DNA from: Flavobacteriales bacterium
GTDB taxonomy: Bacteria; Bacteroidota; Bacteroidia; Flavobacteriales; BACL11
Assembly (NCBI GenBank): GCA_002730985.1
Contig: PCBP01000002.1
Coordinates: 1 to 13,973 of the forward strand
Length of the DNA: 13,973 nucleotides
Direction: 5' to 3'
Each line of letters opens with the position of its first letter. Position 1 is the stretch's first letter. The notes beneath the pieces are model-generated. The model was not told where the DNA came from and did not search any database. It worked only from the letters and a program-made list of their open reading frames with translations. Positions 1 through 8,635 of this stretch are shown in pieces. The position numbers and the translations under genes are program-made.

Positions 1-72
1 TAATAAAGTAACTGCTATTAACTATCTAGATTGACACAATAAATCTATTTAAAGCCTCTGAATTTTACTTTT

Positions 73-426
73 TTAATTATCTCCCTTAGCAGTAAATGAA
101 ATTTTATCAAACGCTGCATCAATAGGTGGTTGAATTTTTTCAACCTCAACTTTAGCTCTTTTAACTTTATTTAATAGTAAAATTGAATCCAAAATCCTTA
201 TTGCAGGAACCTCTATCATGTCTGATCTGACCGCCATTTGCTTCTTTACAATTTCTATGATTTTCACGTAATCGACCGTGTCGTTTAAATCATCTGATCT
301 TTCAACTTCAGATGTGTCTACGTCAGCCCAAACATTTACAATAAAATTGCCTCCCAAAGTAGCTTCTTCTGGCAAATGTCCATGATATGCAAAAACTCTA
401 ATTCCTTCTACTGTAATTAACCCCAT
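73..426 (-). CDS. folB: Dihydroneopterin aldolase (FolB)
   Basis: Likely converts 7,8-dihydroneopterin to 6-hydroxymethyl-7,8-dihydropterin plus glycolaldehyde, a cytosolic step of folate synthesis. The 117-residue length is normal for this small tunnel-fold enzyme. The sequence shows the N-terminal block (I-x-V-E-G-I-R-V-F-A-Y-H-G, residues 4-16), the P-E-E-x-x-x-G-G-x-F segment at 19-28, the conserved D-T-V-D-Y at 49-53, a Glu at 72 in the position of the pterin-binding Glu, and Lys97 in V-E-K-I-Q-P-P, which matches the family's catalytic lysine. The helix that usually reads A-E-R-I here reads A-I-R-I, a small divergence. The ATG shares one base with the gltX stop (TAATG on the minus strand), so the gene is probably translationally coupled to gltX and transcribed with it. 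No clear terminator follows the stop. The assignment rests on motifs; the related epimerase activity cannot be excluded. Confidence 0.9.
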   Translation of the reverse strand: MGLITVEGIRVFAYHGHLPEEATLGGNFIVNVWADVDTSEVERSDDLNDTVDYVKIIEIVKKQMAVRSDMIEVPAIRILDSILLLNKVKRAKVEVEKIQPPIDAAFDKISFTAKGDN

Positions 427-1949
427 TATTTTATTCTACTAAGTGCTCTTTCCATCCTAGCAATTGTCTCTTCTTTTCCAAGAAGTTCTACAATGTTAAA
501 TAGTGATGGCCCTATGGCAACCCCTGTTAATGAGAGCCTAAATGCAGGCAGTAATTTTCCTATTCCTATTTTGTTTTCTTCCAAAAAAATTTTAAACTCT
601 TTTTCGATATTTTTAGAATTAAACTCCAAAATCTCCTGCAGTCTATTTTTTAACTCTAACAAATATTTTGGGGTGTCTGCTTGCCATTTTTTACGGATTG
701 TTTTTTCATCATAAGTATTAGGTGCAATAAAATAATACTTGCCTTGCTCCCACATATCTTTTAAAAAAGTTGCCCTTTCTTTAAGTTGGTCACAAACACT
801 AGCCACAAAATCATCTTTTTTTGCAATTCCATGTTCTTTTAGAAAGACTTGTAGTTCTTGAGCTAATTTCTCTTTAGATGTTGATCTTAAATATTGCTGA
901 TTAAACCATTTTGTTTTATCAAAATCAAATTTTGCGCCTGCTTTCCCCACTCTTTCTAAAGAAAAGGCATTTATCAATTCTTGCATGGAAAAAATTTCTT
1001 GAGAGGTTCCTGGATTCCACCCTAAAAAAGCTAACATATTAATAAATGCTGCTGAGATATATCCATTTTCTTTATATCCCGAACTAACATCCCCTGTTTC
1101 GGAATTTCTCCACTCAATTGGAAAAACAGGAAACCCTAATCTATCGCCATCCCTCTTGCTTAACTTCCCGTTTCCATCAGGCTTTAAAATTAATGGCAGG
1201 TGGGCAAATTTAGGCATTGTATCCTGCCACCCTAAATATTTATATAACAAAGCATGTGTTGGTGCTGAAGGTAGCCACTCTTCGCCTCTAATAACATGAG
1301 AAATGTTCATTAAATAATCATCTATCACATTTGCTAAATGATAAGTTGGCATCCCATCTGACTTAAAAAGCACCTTATCGTCCATGTTATTAGTGTTTAC
1401 CACTACCCATCCCCTAATAATATCGTTAATTTTCACCTCTTCATTTCTTGGTATTTTAATGCGAATAACATAAGATTCTCCGGACTCTATTCTCTTGTTA
1501 ACTTCGTCTTCTGAAAGAGACAAAGAATTTTGCATTGTATTACGCGTAACGCCATTATATTGTGGAGAAGGGATTCCTGCTGCACGCATTCTTTCTCTCA
1601 TTGCAGTAAGCTCTTCTGTGGTGTCAAAAGCATAATAAGCAAACCCATCTCTTACCAATTGCTCTGCGTAAGGCTTATATATTGCCTGCCTTTCTGATTG
1701 TTTATATGGGCCATAATCCCCGCCATCAATTACCGATTCATCCAACTCAATTCCACACCATTTTAAAGAATCAATAATGTATTTTTCTGCTCCTAAAACA
1801 AATCTAGATTGATCAGTATCTTCAATGCGCAAAATCATTTTTCCCTCATTTTTTTTTGCAAAAAGATAGTTATACAGAGCAGTTCTAACACCGCCAATAT
1901 GTAAAGGCCCTGTGGGACTTGGCGCAAACCTTACTCTTACTTCTGCCAT
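426..1949 (-). CDS. gltX: Glutamate--tRNA ligase (GltX)
   Basis: Class I aminoacyl-tRNA synthetase that charges tRNA-Glu in the cytosol. The protein is 507 residues, the usual length for a bacterial enzyme. The start carries the family block R-F-A-P-S-P-T-G with the HIGH-type signature H-I-G-G at 17-20, followed by R-I-E-D-T-D at 41-46. The second ATP-binding signature K-L-S-K-R is at 262-266, and R-G-E-E-W at 221-225 belongs to the catalytic domain. The C-terminal third is the helical anticodon-binding region. The bacterial-type K-L-S-K-R context and overall layout separate it from GlnRS. I see no cysteine zinc cluster in the connecting domain. The ATG at 1947-1949 places the HIGH motif at the usual distance from the N terminus. 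It is the first gene of a gltX-folB transcription unit, divergent from the large membrane-protein operon across an 81-base spacer. Confidence 0.97.
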   Translation of the reverse strand: MAEVRVRFAPSPTGPLHIGGVRTALYNYLFAKKNEGKMILRIEDTDQSRFVLGAEKYIIDSLKWCGIELDESVIDGGDYGPYKQSERQAIYKPYAEQLVRDGFAYYAFDTTEELTAMRERMRAAGIPSPQYNGVTRNTMQNSLSLSEDEVNKRIESGESYVIRIKIPRNEEVKINDIIRGWVVVNTNNMDDKVLFKSDGMPTYHLANVIDDYLMNISHVIRGEEWLPSAPTHALLYKYLGWQDTMPKFAHLPLILKPDGNGKLSKRDGDRLGFPVFPIEWRNSETGDVSSGYKENGYISAAFINMLAFLGWNPGTSQEIFSMQELINAFSLERVGKAGAKFDFDKTKWFNQQYLRSTSKEKLAQELQVFLKEHGIAKKDDFVASVCDQLKERATFLKDMWEQGKYYFIAPNTYDEKTIRKKWQADTPKYLLELKNRLQEILEFNSKNIEKEFKIFLEENKIGIGKLLPAFRLSLTGVAIGPSLFNIVELLGKEETIARMERALSRIK

Positions 1950-1970
1950 TTTAACATGAATTTTGGACCG

Positions 1971-1978
1971 CTAAGATA
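1971..1978 (-). promoter_or_regulatory. Probable gltX -7 box
   Basis: On the minus strand this reads TATCTTAG, seven of eight positions matching the Bacteroidota -7 consensus TAnnTTTG. It lies 21 bases upstream of the gltX ATG, giving a leader of roughly 15-20 nt. I see no convincing TTG -33 element at the ideal spacing, so this is a weak call based on position and similarity. Confidence 0.4.
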
Positions 1979-2017
1979 CGCTTTATCTAATTAACTTTTT
2001 CATGCTTATTAAAATTG

Positions 2018-2025
2018 TATTTTTG
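2018..2025 (+). promoter_or_regulatory. -7 box (TAnnTTTG) for the DUF4175-ybeY-mnmG operon
   Basis: TATTTTTG is an exact match to the Bacteroidota -7 consensus TAnnTTTG and is followed by CAAAC and then the ATG at 2031. Because this box is normally centred about 7 bases before the transcription start, the mRNA would begin within about two bases of the ATG, meaning it is leaderless or nearly so. The same 12 bases, TATTTTTGCAAA, recur in the promoter of the tRNA gene in this window. The -33 region has only a T-rich stretch near 1995-2000. Confidence 0.6.
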
Positions 2026-2030
2026 CAAAC

Positions 2031-5000
2031 ATGAGTAATGACAATAAAAATCAAATCTTTAAGAACCTGAATGAGTTTATTAAAAAATACTATCAAAATC
2101 AACTTATCAAAGGAGCTATTTATGTCGTTTCTATATTAATAATTTTCTTTCTGCTTTTTGCAATTATTGAATACCTATCCCCATTTGGAGTTGAAGGTCG
2201 TACTTTTTTATTTTGGGCCTATATTTCAATAACTCTGATGGTGTTTGGAAAACTGCTATTAATTCCAACATTAAATTTATTCAAAATTGGCAAAACCCTT
2301 AATTACAAAGAAGCTGCCAAAATTATTGGGAAACACTTCCCGGAAATTGATGACAAATTATTAAATGTATTAGAGCTATCTGAAATATCTAATAAAGATA
2401 ATGAATTAATTAGCGCTAGTATCAAGCAAAAAACCCGAGCCCTTTCTCCTATTGCTTTTAAGAATGCAATTGACTTTTATGTAAATAAGAAACACTTACA
2501 ATGGGCGTTAACTCCTCCTGTGATTATACTATTGCTTTTTATTATTTCGGGTAAAGACTATATTCTAACCGAAAGCTCTGCAAGAATCATAAAGCACAAT
2601 ACGTTTTTTGAGCCAAAAGCACCTTTTAATTATGTGATATTAAATGAAACTTTAGATTGCAAACAATTTGATGATTTCTTATTGAAAATTAAAATTGAAG
2701 GGAATCAAATTCCTGCTGAAACATTTATTAGATTGAGACAAAACAGCTTTAAAATGAATAGCCTAGGAAATAATACGTTTGAATATGAATTTTCACGAAT
2801 CCATTCTAATTTAGATTTTCAGCTTGATGGCGGAGGCTATCTTAGTAAAACATATACCATAAAATCCTTGTTGCAGCCAAAAGTTGTTGATATAACAATA
2901 AATGTCTTCCACCCAAAACATACAAATAAGAGTGTGGAAACCATTAAAAATAATGGAGATCTTATTATTAGTGAGGGCAGTATGGTAAATTGGGAGGTTC
3001 AATTAGAAAATTCGGATAATTGTTCATTTAAAATAGGTGATGAAATCATACTAGAATCAACGAAAGAGCAATTAAAAGTAACTCGCCAGATTTTTAACCC
3101 CAAAAATTATTCTATTATAAGTTCAAACTCCAATAATTTAATTGACACGAATACATATTTCATTAAAGTTATTGAAGATAAATTCCCTACAATAAACTTA
3201 ACTCAATCTCTTGATACACTTAACAATAAATATCTTTTTAGTGGAATTATTGAAGATGACTACCTCCTTAATAAATTAGAGTTTATTTGTTCATACAATT
3301 TAAATGATAGTGATATTACATCAGTAGAAGATATTTCTATTGCGCAAAAAAATTTAGAGCAATTCTTTTATTCTACTAAATTTGAAGAACTGGATATTAA
3401 ACCTGGGGAAGACGTGACTTACTTCTTTAAAGTTTGGGACAATGATGGTGTAAATGGATCAAAATTTACTACCAGCAGAACATTTGTCTATAAAGAAATG
3501 AGTACAGATGAATTGCTTGAAAAGAGGGATATTCAGAACAAAAAAACCAAACGTGGCCTAAATAAATCCATATCATTAGCTGAAAATATTCAAAAGAAAA
3601 TAGCAGCCTTAAACAAAACACTTTTAGAGAAGAAAAAAACAAGTTGGGAAGAAAGAGAAAAAGCAAAAGAAATTATTAAACTCCAAAAAGAACTTAAGAA
3701 GCAAATAACAGATACTCAAAAAAAGAACTCCGAAGATTTAAACTCTCAAAAAAAATTAACCTCCGCAATTACTGAAAAACAAAAGCAATTAGAAGCCCTT
3801 ATGAACAAAGTTTTAGATGAAGAAATGAAAAAATTAATGGAGGATATGGAAAAAATAATTAATGATGCCAACAAAGAAAAATTAAAAGACCTGCTGCAAA
3901 ATATTAATACTAAAAATATCGATTTAGAAAAAGAATTAGAAAGAGAGCTAGAGCTTTTTAAACAGTTGGAATTTGAACAAAAAGTAGAGGAAACACTTGA
4001 TAACATTGCAGAGCTAAAACAAAACCAGAAAGATTTAAAGACTCAAACTGAAAAAGACAGTCTAGATGCTAATCAGCTTCTAAAAAAGCAAGAAGAACTT
4101 AATAAAAAAATGGATGTGGTTATAGAAAACCTTGAAGATCTTAGACGAAAAAACATGAGTTTGGAAAATAAAAATGACCTCCCTAAAACTCAGAAATTAG
4201 AAGATAAAATTAAAAATAATATGGAGGAGAGTCAAAATGCTTTAAAAAATGAAATGAAAAAAAAATCTTCAAAATCACAACAAAACGCAATAGAAGAAAT
4301 AGAGAAATTAGAGGAGAAACTGAAAAATATGCAACAATCATCAGCCGAAGACATGCCTATAGAAGACATGGAAACTTTGCGTAAAATATTGGAAAATTTA
4401 ATTACCCTTTCTTTTGAACAAGAAAATTTAATGGCACATGTAGATAACACTCCAAGAAACAGCTCTGAATTTGTGAAAATTGTACAACAACAAAATAAAC
4501 TCTCTGATGATAGTAGAATTATTGAAGACTCCTTATTTGCTCTTAGCAAAAGGGTTGTAAGCATAGAGGCGGCAATCAATCAAGAAATCACCGCTATTAA
4601 TTCTAATATGAAAAAAGCTACCAATGAATTGGAAGCTAGAAATGTTAATGCTGCAACCAAGAGACAACAATTCGTTATGACCGCTACAAATAACCTAGCT
4701 TTGTTATTATCTGAAATTCTTGAGCAAATGCAAAAGCAACTAGAAATGCCACCGTCAAAATGCAATAAATCAAGAAATTGCAACAAGCCAAATCCCAACT
4801 GCAATAAGCCTTCTATGTCTGAACTAAAAAAAGCACAAAAAAAACTTAATGAAAAAACAAAAAAATGTGGGAAAGGAGAAAAAGGAGCGAAGGGGAGAAA
4901 GCAAGGCGAAATAAAATCAAAAGAATTGATGGGCTTAGTAAAAAAACAAGAGCAAATACGCAAACAATTAATGGAGATAAGAGATGAAAATGGAAAAAAT

Positions 5001-5336
5001 GGAGAAAAAGGGAAAATTGATAAAATCCTTAAAGACATGCAAGAGAACGAAAGAGATATCATTAATAATAGAATAACTCAAGAAACAATTAATCGACAAA
5101 AAGACATTTTAACACGTCTTTTAGAGGCTGAAAGCTCTGATAGAGATCAAGGAAAGGATAACGCAAGAATGTCAAATGAATGGAAATTTACTCCAGATAA
5201 TCCAAGTCAAGAGTTTTTAGAGTATACAAACCAGAAAAAAGAACAAGAAGAACTCTTAAAAACTACCCCTGTCCAACTAAATCCTTTTTACAAAAAGAAA
5301 GTAAGTAGCTATTTTAAAAAAATTATAAATGATTGA
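2031..5336 (+). CDS. Large membrane-anchored coiled-coil protein, DUF4175-like
   Basis: 1101 residues, function unknown. Three hydrophobic segments lie near the N terminus (about 28-49, 58-80 and 157-173). They are followed by a probable beta-rich extracytoplasmic region (about 180-485), a long highly charged Lys/Glu coiled coil (about 490-770), a further helical part, and a Lys/Gly-rich segment from about 910. Cysteines at 911, 917, 924 and 946 fall in a C-N-K-type repeat. The tail, about 1075-1101, reads like the conserved end of Bacteroidota DUF4175 proteins (E-E-L-L-K-T-T-P-V ... N-P-F-Y-K-K-K-V). The DUF4175 assignment rests on architecture and on the neighbours ybeY and mnmG, not on a search. 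With three membrane segments, the bulk would lie in the periplasm if the N terminus is cytoplasmic. The gene opens the operon and overlaps ybeY by eight bases. Its composition suggests a structural or scaffolding role, which is inference; no enzymatic motif is visible. Confidence 0.75.
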   Translation: MSNDNKNQIFKNLNEFIKKYYQNQLIKGAIYVVSILIIFFLLFAIIEYLSPFGVEGRTFLFWAYISITLMVFGKLLLIPTLNLFKIGKTLNYKEAAKIIGKHFPEIDDKLLNVLELSEISNKDNELISASIKQKTRALSPIAFKNAIDFYVNKKHLQWALTPPVIILLLFIISGKDYILTESSARIIKHNTFFEPKAPFNYVILNETLDCKQFDDFLLKIKIEGNQIPAETFIRLRQNSFKMNSLGNNTFEYEFSRIHSNLDFQLDGGGYLSKTYTIKSLLQPKVVDITINVFHPKHTNKSVETIKNNGDLIISEGSMVNWEVQLENSDNCSFKIGDEIILESTKEQLKVTRQIFNPKNYSIISSNSNNLIDTNTYFIKVIEDKFPTINLTQSLDTLNNKYLFSGIIEDDYLLNKLEFICSYNLNDSDITSVEDISIAQKNLEQFFYSTKFEELDIKPGEDVTYFFKVWDNDGVNGSKFTTSRTFVYKEMSTDELLEKRDIQNKKTKRGLNKSISLAENIQKKIAALNKTLLEKKKTSWEEREKAKEIIKLQKELKKQITDTQKKNSEDLNSQKKLTSAITEKQKQLEALMNKVLDEEMKKLMEDMEKIINDANKEKLKDLLQNINTKNIDLEKELERELELFKQLEFEQKVEETLDNIAELKQNQKDLKTQTEKDSLDANQLLKKQEELNKKMDVVIENLEDLRRKNMSLENKNDLPKTQKLEDKIKNNMEESQNALKNEMKKKSSKSQQNAIEEIEKLEEKLKNMQQSSAEDMPIEDMETLRKILENLITLSFEQENLMAHVDNTPRNSSEFVKIVQQQNKLSDDSRIIEDSLFALSKRVVSIEAAINQEITAINSNMKKATNELEARNVNAATKRQQFVMTATNNLALLLSEILEQMQKQLEMPPSKCNKSRNCNKPNPNCNKPSMSELKKAQKKLNEKTKKCGKGEKGAKGRKQGEIKSKELMGLVKKQEQIRKQLMEIRDENGKNGEKGKIDKILKDMQENERDIINNRITQETINRQKDILTRLLEAESSDRDQGKDNARMSNEWKFTPDNPSQEFLEYTNQKKEQEELLKTTPVQLNPFYKKKVSSYFKKIIND

Positions 5337-5733
5337 TTTTCAGTTTATTGAAACAAAAAAAATCCATCTTGAAAACACTGCCAACTGGCTTAAAAAAGTT
5401 GTTTCTAGTGAGCATAAAAAAATTGGTGAAATTGTTTTTGTTTTTTGCAATGACAATTATCTTCTAAAAAAAAATATTGAGTTTTTAAAACACGATACAC
5501 TTACAGATGTTATCACTTTTAATTATTGTGATGCAGAACAAATAAGCGGAGACATTCTTATTAGTATAGAGCGTGTGCAAGAAAATTCAAAAATTTTTAA
5601 AACCAAATTTTCAATTGAATTAAATAGAGTAATGGTACACGGTTTATTACATTTGTTGGGGTATGATGATAAAACTAAAGCCGATGCTAAAATAATGAGA
5701 TCTAAAGAAGAATTTTATTTGTCAAATATATGA
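5329..5733 (+). CDS. ybeY: Endoribonuclease YbeY (16S rRNA 3'-end maturation)
   Basis: Metal-dependent RNase of the UPF0054 family, which matures the 16S rRNA 3' end and takes part in late 30S quality control in the cytosol. The protein is 134 residues, a little shorter than the E. coli enzyme. Family blocks are T-D-V-I-T-F at 59-64, G-D-I-L-I-S at 74-79 and the metal site [11 protein letters not shown] at 104-114. Two zinc-ligand histidines are present (104 and 108). The third ligand position, His in the canonical HGxLHLxGYDH motif, is Asp114. From memory, an Asp there is common in Bacteroidota. The ATG lies inside the end of the preceding gene (ATGATTGA, eight-base overlap) and the stop overlaps the mnmG start (ATGA), so translation is probably coupled on both sides. 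Confidence 0.93.
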   Translation: MIDFQFIETKKIHLENTANWLKKVVSSEHKKIGEIVFVFCNDNYLLKKNIEFLKHDTLTDVITFNYCDAEQISGDILISIERVQENSKIFKTKFSIELNRVMVHGLLHLLGYDDKTKADAKIMRSKEEFYLSNI

Positions 5734-7601
5734 TTTTAGAAGAAAAATATGAGGTGATTGTTGTGGGAGGGGGGCATGCTGGTTGCGAGGCAGCACACGC
5801 CGCTGCAACCTTGGGGTCAAAAGTTTTACTGATTACACAAAACCTTGAAACTATTGCTAGAATGTCTTGTAATCCTGCAATGGGGGGAGTTGCAAAAGGA
5901 CAAATTATAAGAGAAATTGATGCTCTTGGAGGGATGTCTGGAATTATAACTGACGCATCTACTATTCAGTTCAGAATGCTTAACAAAAGTAAAGGCCCGG
6001 CAATGTGGAGCCCTAGAGCTCAATGTGACAGAAAGATATTTGAAAAAGAATGGAGATTAGCCTTAGAGGCTAAAAGAAATATAGATTTCTGGCAAGATAC
6101 AGTAGAGAAACTAATAATTAAAAACAAAACTATTAAAGGGGTGGTTACCAAAATGGGTGTAAAGATACTTGGCAAAAGTATCATCCTTTGTAATGGAACT
6201 TTTCTAAATGGGATTATTCATCTTGGCCAAAAGAATTACAGGGGAGGAAGAGCTGCAGAGCCTTCAGCAGAAGGTCTAACTAAGCAACTTATAGAGCTTG
6301 GATTTACTCATGGAAGAATGAAGACTGGAACTCCCCCAAGATTAGATGGAAGATCAATTAATTATTCTAAAACTGAAGAACAGCCTGGAGACGATAAGCC
6401 TGTGAAATTTTCTTTCATGAATAAAAATGACTTTCAAAAACAACACTCCTGTTTTGTAACACATACATCTAAAGACGTTCATTCTATATTAAAAGAAGGC
6501 TTCAAAGATTCCCCCATGTTTTCTGGAAGAATAAGTGGAACAGGGCCAAGATACTGCCCTTCAATTGAAGATAAAATTGAAAGGTTTGCAAGTAAAGATA
6601 GACATCAACTTTTTATAGAGCCCGAAGGTAAAGATACAATTGAAATATACCTAAATGGCTTTTCAACTTCTTTGCCAGAAGACATACAACTTAGAGCGCT
6701 TAGAAAAATTAAAGGGCTGGAAAAAGTAAAAATGTTTAGAGCTGGATATGCTATTGAGTATGATTATTTCCCGCCCACACAATTAAAGCATACTTTAGAA
6801 ACAAAGTTGGTAAAAAACCTTTTTTTTACTGGACAGATAAATGGAACAACAGGCTATGAAGAGGCAGCTGCGCAAGGATTAATAGCTGGAATTAATGCGC
6901 ATCAAACTACTAATAATAAGGAGGCTTTTATTTTAACCAGATCGGACGCATATATTGGCGTTTTAATTGACGACTTAATTACAAAAGGAACAGAGGAGCC
7001 ATATAGAATGTTTACCTCTAGAGCAGAGTTTCGCTTACTCTTGAGGCAAGATAATGCAGACAATAGACTTACGAAAAAAGGATACCACATAGGATTGGCT
7101 TCTGAAGAAAGGCTGAAAAAATTAACCGATAAAGAGTCTGAAACTAAAAACTTAATTAAGTTTTTGGAGGGTCAAAGCGTAGATCTCAAAAGCGTAAACC
7201 CAATATTAAAAAGAAAAAAATCTGCAATACTTACTCAAAAAGTAAAGTTTAAGTCGATAATTTCAAGACCTCATATTAGTATCGCTGATTTGTCTAAAAT
7301 TAATGTGCTCGCAGATTATTTAAAAAAGGGAAGGTTCTCTCCTGAGGCAATTGAACAGGCTGAGATAGAAATTAAATATGGAGGCTATTTAAATAAAGAA
7401 AAAGCATTAGTAAAAAAAATGACCCGACTAGAAAACATTAAAATTTCTGATGGATTCGAGTTTGAAAAACTACACTCAATATCAACCGAAGGAAGAGAAA
7501 AACTAAAAGAAATACAGCCAAAAACAATTGGACAAGCATCACGAATTAGTGGCGTATCCCCATCAGATATAAATGTTTTACTAATTTACTTAGGAAGATG
7601 A
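5730..7601 (+). CDS. mnmG: tRNA uridine-5-carboxymethylaminomethyl(34) synthesis protein MnmG
   Basis: FAD-dependent partner of MnmE that installs the (carboxymethyl)aminomethyl group on U34 of tRNAs reading split codon boxes. The 623-residue length is typical. The N terminus has the dinucleotide-binding fingerprint V-G-G-G-H-A-G-C-E at 12-20. Next come S-C-N-P-A-M-G-G with Cys47, the strongly conserved block around 78-101, [10 protein letters not shown] at 198-207, and [11 protein letters not shown] with Cys276, matching the redox cysteine region (Cys277 in E. coli). [10 protein letters not shown] lies in the FAD domain and the C-terminal helical MnmE/tRNA-binding domain is complete. The gene starts four bases inside ybeY and ends four bases inside the methyltransferase gene (ATGA both times). 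With ybeY it makes the centre of this operon a translation-maturation unit. Confidence 0.97.
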   Translation: MILEEKYEVIVVGGGHAGCEAAHAAATLGSKVLLITQNLETIARMSCNPAMGGVAKGQIIREIDALGGMSGIITDASTIQFRMLNKSKGPAMWSPRAQCDRKIFEKEWRLALEAKRNIDFWQDTVEKLIIKNKTIKGVVTKMGVKILGKSIILCNGTFLNGIIHLGQKNYRGGRAAEPSAEGLTKQLIELGFTHGRMKTGTPPRLDGRSINYSKTEEQPGDDKPVKFSFMNKNDFQKQHSCFVTHTSKDVHSILKEGFKDSPMFSGRISGTGPRYCPSIEDKIERFASKDRHQLFIEPEGKDTIEIYLNGFSTSLPEDIQLRALRKIKGLEKVKMFRAGYAIEYDYFPPTQLKHTLETKLVKNLFFTGQINGTTGYEEAAAQGLIAGINAHQTTNNKEAFILTRSDAYIGVLIDDLITKGTEEPYRMFTSRAEFRLLLRQDNADNRLTKKGYHIGLASEERLKKLTDKESETKNLIKFLEGQSVDLKSVNPILKRKKSAILTQKVKFKSIISRPHISIADLSKINVLADYLKKGRFSPEAIEQAEIEIKYGGYLNKEKALVKKMTRLENIKISDGFEFEKLHSISTEGREKLKEIQPKTIGQASRISGVSPSDINVLLIYLGR

Positions 7602-8485
7602 TATTATTAAAAAAATGCCCCTTGTGTAGCGGCTTAAAGTTTGCAAAAAAATTAACTTGCACTGACCATACCAAATCAAAAGAAAACTTTACTATTGTTT
7701 CATGTGAAACATGTAAATTCACTTTTACAAACCCCAGGCCAAAAGAAGAGAGTTTGGGGGAGTATTATAAATCTGAAATGTACATCTCTCATACAAACAG
7801 CTCAAAAGGGATTTTCAATTGGATGTATCAAACTGTAAGAAAACACTCTATAAGAGCTAAAGTTTTGTTTTTAAAAAAAATAAAGAGCGGTGGGGCGCAT
7901 TTAGATATAGGATGCGGCACTGGAGAGTTTTTAAATGCCTGTAGAAAATCTGGATTTATTACAAAAGGAGTGGAGCCTTCTTTATCCGCCAGAAAACAAG
8001 CAATAGAGAACTATAATCTATCCGTAAGCGAAGAATCTGATTTATCACAATACAATGCCTCTGAGTTTGACTCTGTCACTATGTGGCATGTATTAGAGCA
8101 TATTACAGATCTAAATGAAACAGCTGGTCATCTTCACCAAATATTAAAACCTGATGGAAAATTAATAATTGCAGTCCCAAATCACAACTGCTGGGAAGCA
8201 AGTTACTATAAAGAATTTTGGGCCGGGTGGGATGTTCCGATACATTTATGGCATTTTTCTAAATCTACAATGGAGAAATTATTCAAAAAACATAAGTTTA
8301 AATTACTAAAAACAAAACCAATGATATTTGATTCTTATTACGTCTCTTTATTAAGTGAGGAGTTTTCTTCTGGAGAAAAAAAATTTTTTAAAGGGTTTCT
8401 CGTTGGATTTATTTCAAACCTCTTTGGTATCTTTACAAAAAGAGGGCACTCAAGCATAATTTATGTGTTTGAGAAAGAAAAATAA
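7598..8485 (+). CDS. Class I SAM-dependent methyltransferase with N-terminal zinc-ribbon-like module
   Basis: 295 residues. The N terminus has two Cys pairs, C-P-L-C (7-10) and C-E-T-C (36-39), with an extra Cys21, consistent with a small zinc ribbon. The SAM-binding motif I is H-L-D-I-G-C-G-T-G at 101-109, with an acidic residue ending the next strand (G-V-E-P, 124-127). M-W-H-V-L-E-H-I at 162-169 and L-K-P-D-G-K-L at 183-189 are the usual later motifs of the Methyltransf_11/UbiG-like fold. A hydrophobic stretch lies near the C terminus (about 266-279). The substrate is unknown. This zinc-ribbon plus methyltransferase layout is found in small-molecule, lipid and polysaccharide methylases, so tRNA methylation should not be assumed from mnmG alone. 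It is the last gene of the four-gene operon, overlaps mnmG by four bases, and is followed at once by a hairpin cluster. Confidence 0.85.
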   Translation: MILLKKCPLCSGLKFAKKLTCTDHTKSKENFTIVSCETCKFTFTNPRPKEESLGEYYKSEMYISHTNSSKGIFNWMYQTVRKHSIRAKVLFLKKIKSGGAHLDIGCGTGEFLNACRKSGFITKGVEPSLSARKQAIENYNLSVSEESDLSQYNASEFDSVTMWHVLEHITDLNETAGHLHQILKPDGKLIIAVPNHNCWEASYYKEFWAGWDVPIHLWHFSKSTMEKLFKKHKFKLLKTKPMIFDSYYVSLLSEEFSSGEKKFFKGFLVGFISNLFGIFTKRGHSSIIYVFEKEK

Positions 8486-8486
8486 G

Positions 8487-8507
8487 CTCTTAAATCAGTT
8501 TTAAGAG
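8487..8507 (+). terminator. Hairpin 1 after the methyltransferase operon
   Basis: CTCTTAAA and TTTAAGAG form a perfect eight-base-pair stem around a five-base loop (TCAGT), beginning one base after the stop codon. It is AT-rich and not followed by a T run, so it may serve as a 3'-end stabiliser or part of a compound terminator, not a classic intrinsic terminator. Confidence 0.45.
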
Positions 8508-8515
8508 ACTTTACC

Positions 8516-8531
8516 CTCCCTCTAATGGGAG
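8516..8531 (+). repeat. Hairpin 2 (GC-rich short inverted repeat)
   Basis: CTCCC (8516-8520) pairs with GGGAG (8527-8531) around a six-base loop. This is the most GC-rich short stem in the spacer. An alternative pairing of GGG 8527-8529 with CCC 8534-8536 would exclude it and compete with the next hairpin. Confidence 0.45.
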
Positions 8532-8534
8532 AAC

Positions 8535-8563
8535 CCCTTTTTTAAAAGAACGTTAAAAAAGGG
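8535..8563 (+). terminator. Hairpin 3, probable bidirectional terminator
   Basis: CCCTTTTTTAA (8535-8545) pairs perfectly with TTAAAAAAGGG (8553-8563), an 11-base-pair stem with a seven-base loop. On the plus strand it is followed by an imperfect T tract (ATATTTTAAT, from 8566). The A/T runs lie inside the stem, so the structure is similar on both strands. It is the best candidate for ending the DUF4175-ybeY-mnmG-methyltransferase transcript. Confidence 0.5.
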
Positions 8564-8627
8564 CCATATTTTAATCCTCTGCATATCAGTAACTTAGGTG
8601 TTTTTACATATATACTTAAAAAAAGTG

Positions 8628-8635
8628 TACTTTTG
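8628..8635 (+). promoter_or_regulatory. -7 box (TAnnTTTG) for the FN3 protein gene
   Basis: TACTTTTG matches the Bacteroidota -7 consensus exactly and ends only four bases before the ATG at 8640, again implying a leaderless or near-leaderless mRNA. It also supports this ATG as the true start. The -33 region is weak (a T run at 8601-8605, spaced slightly too far). Confidence 0.55.

Noticed and set aside
1..72. Short plus-strand open tail ending TGA at 32-34, and a six-pair inverted repeat (27-32 with 42-47).
   Set aside because: Ten codons are too few to call the end of a gene, and the hairpin has no T run and a nine-base loop; nothing supportable here.
4741..4930. Possible metallothionein-like or phage-tail collagen-like repeat.
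   Set aside because: Only four cysteines and no Gly-x-y periodicity; reported only as a Cys cluster.
3469..5062. Several antisense open frames rich in Ser, Phe, Leu and Ile opposite the coiled coil.
   Set aside because: They are mirror images of Lys/Glu-rich codons in the coding strand, with no starts, promoters or domain features of their own.
7598..8485. Methyltransferase read as a tRNA modification enzyme because it follows mnmG.
   Set aside because: No tRNA-binding domain is visible; the zinc-ribbon plus generic SAM fold does not fix the substrate.
8527..8537. GGGAGAACCCC resembles the tRNA-Arg T arm with three bases removed, as if an att-site remnant.
   Set aside because: Eleven bases with a gap is within chance, and this GC-rich piece is explained by hairpin 2 and the start of hairpin 3.
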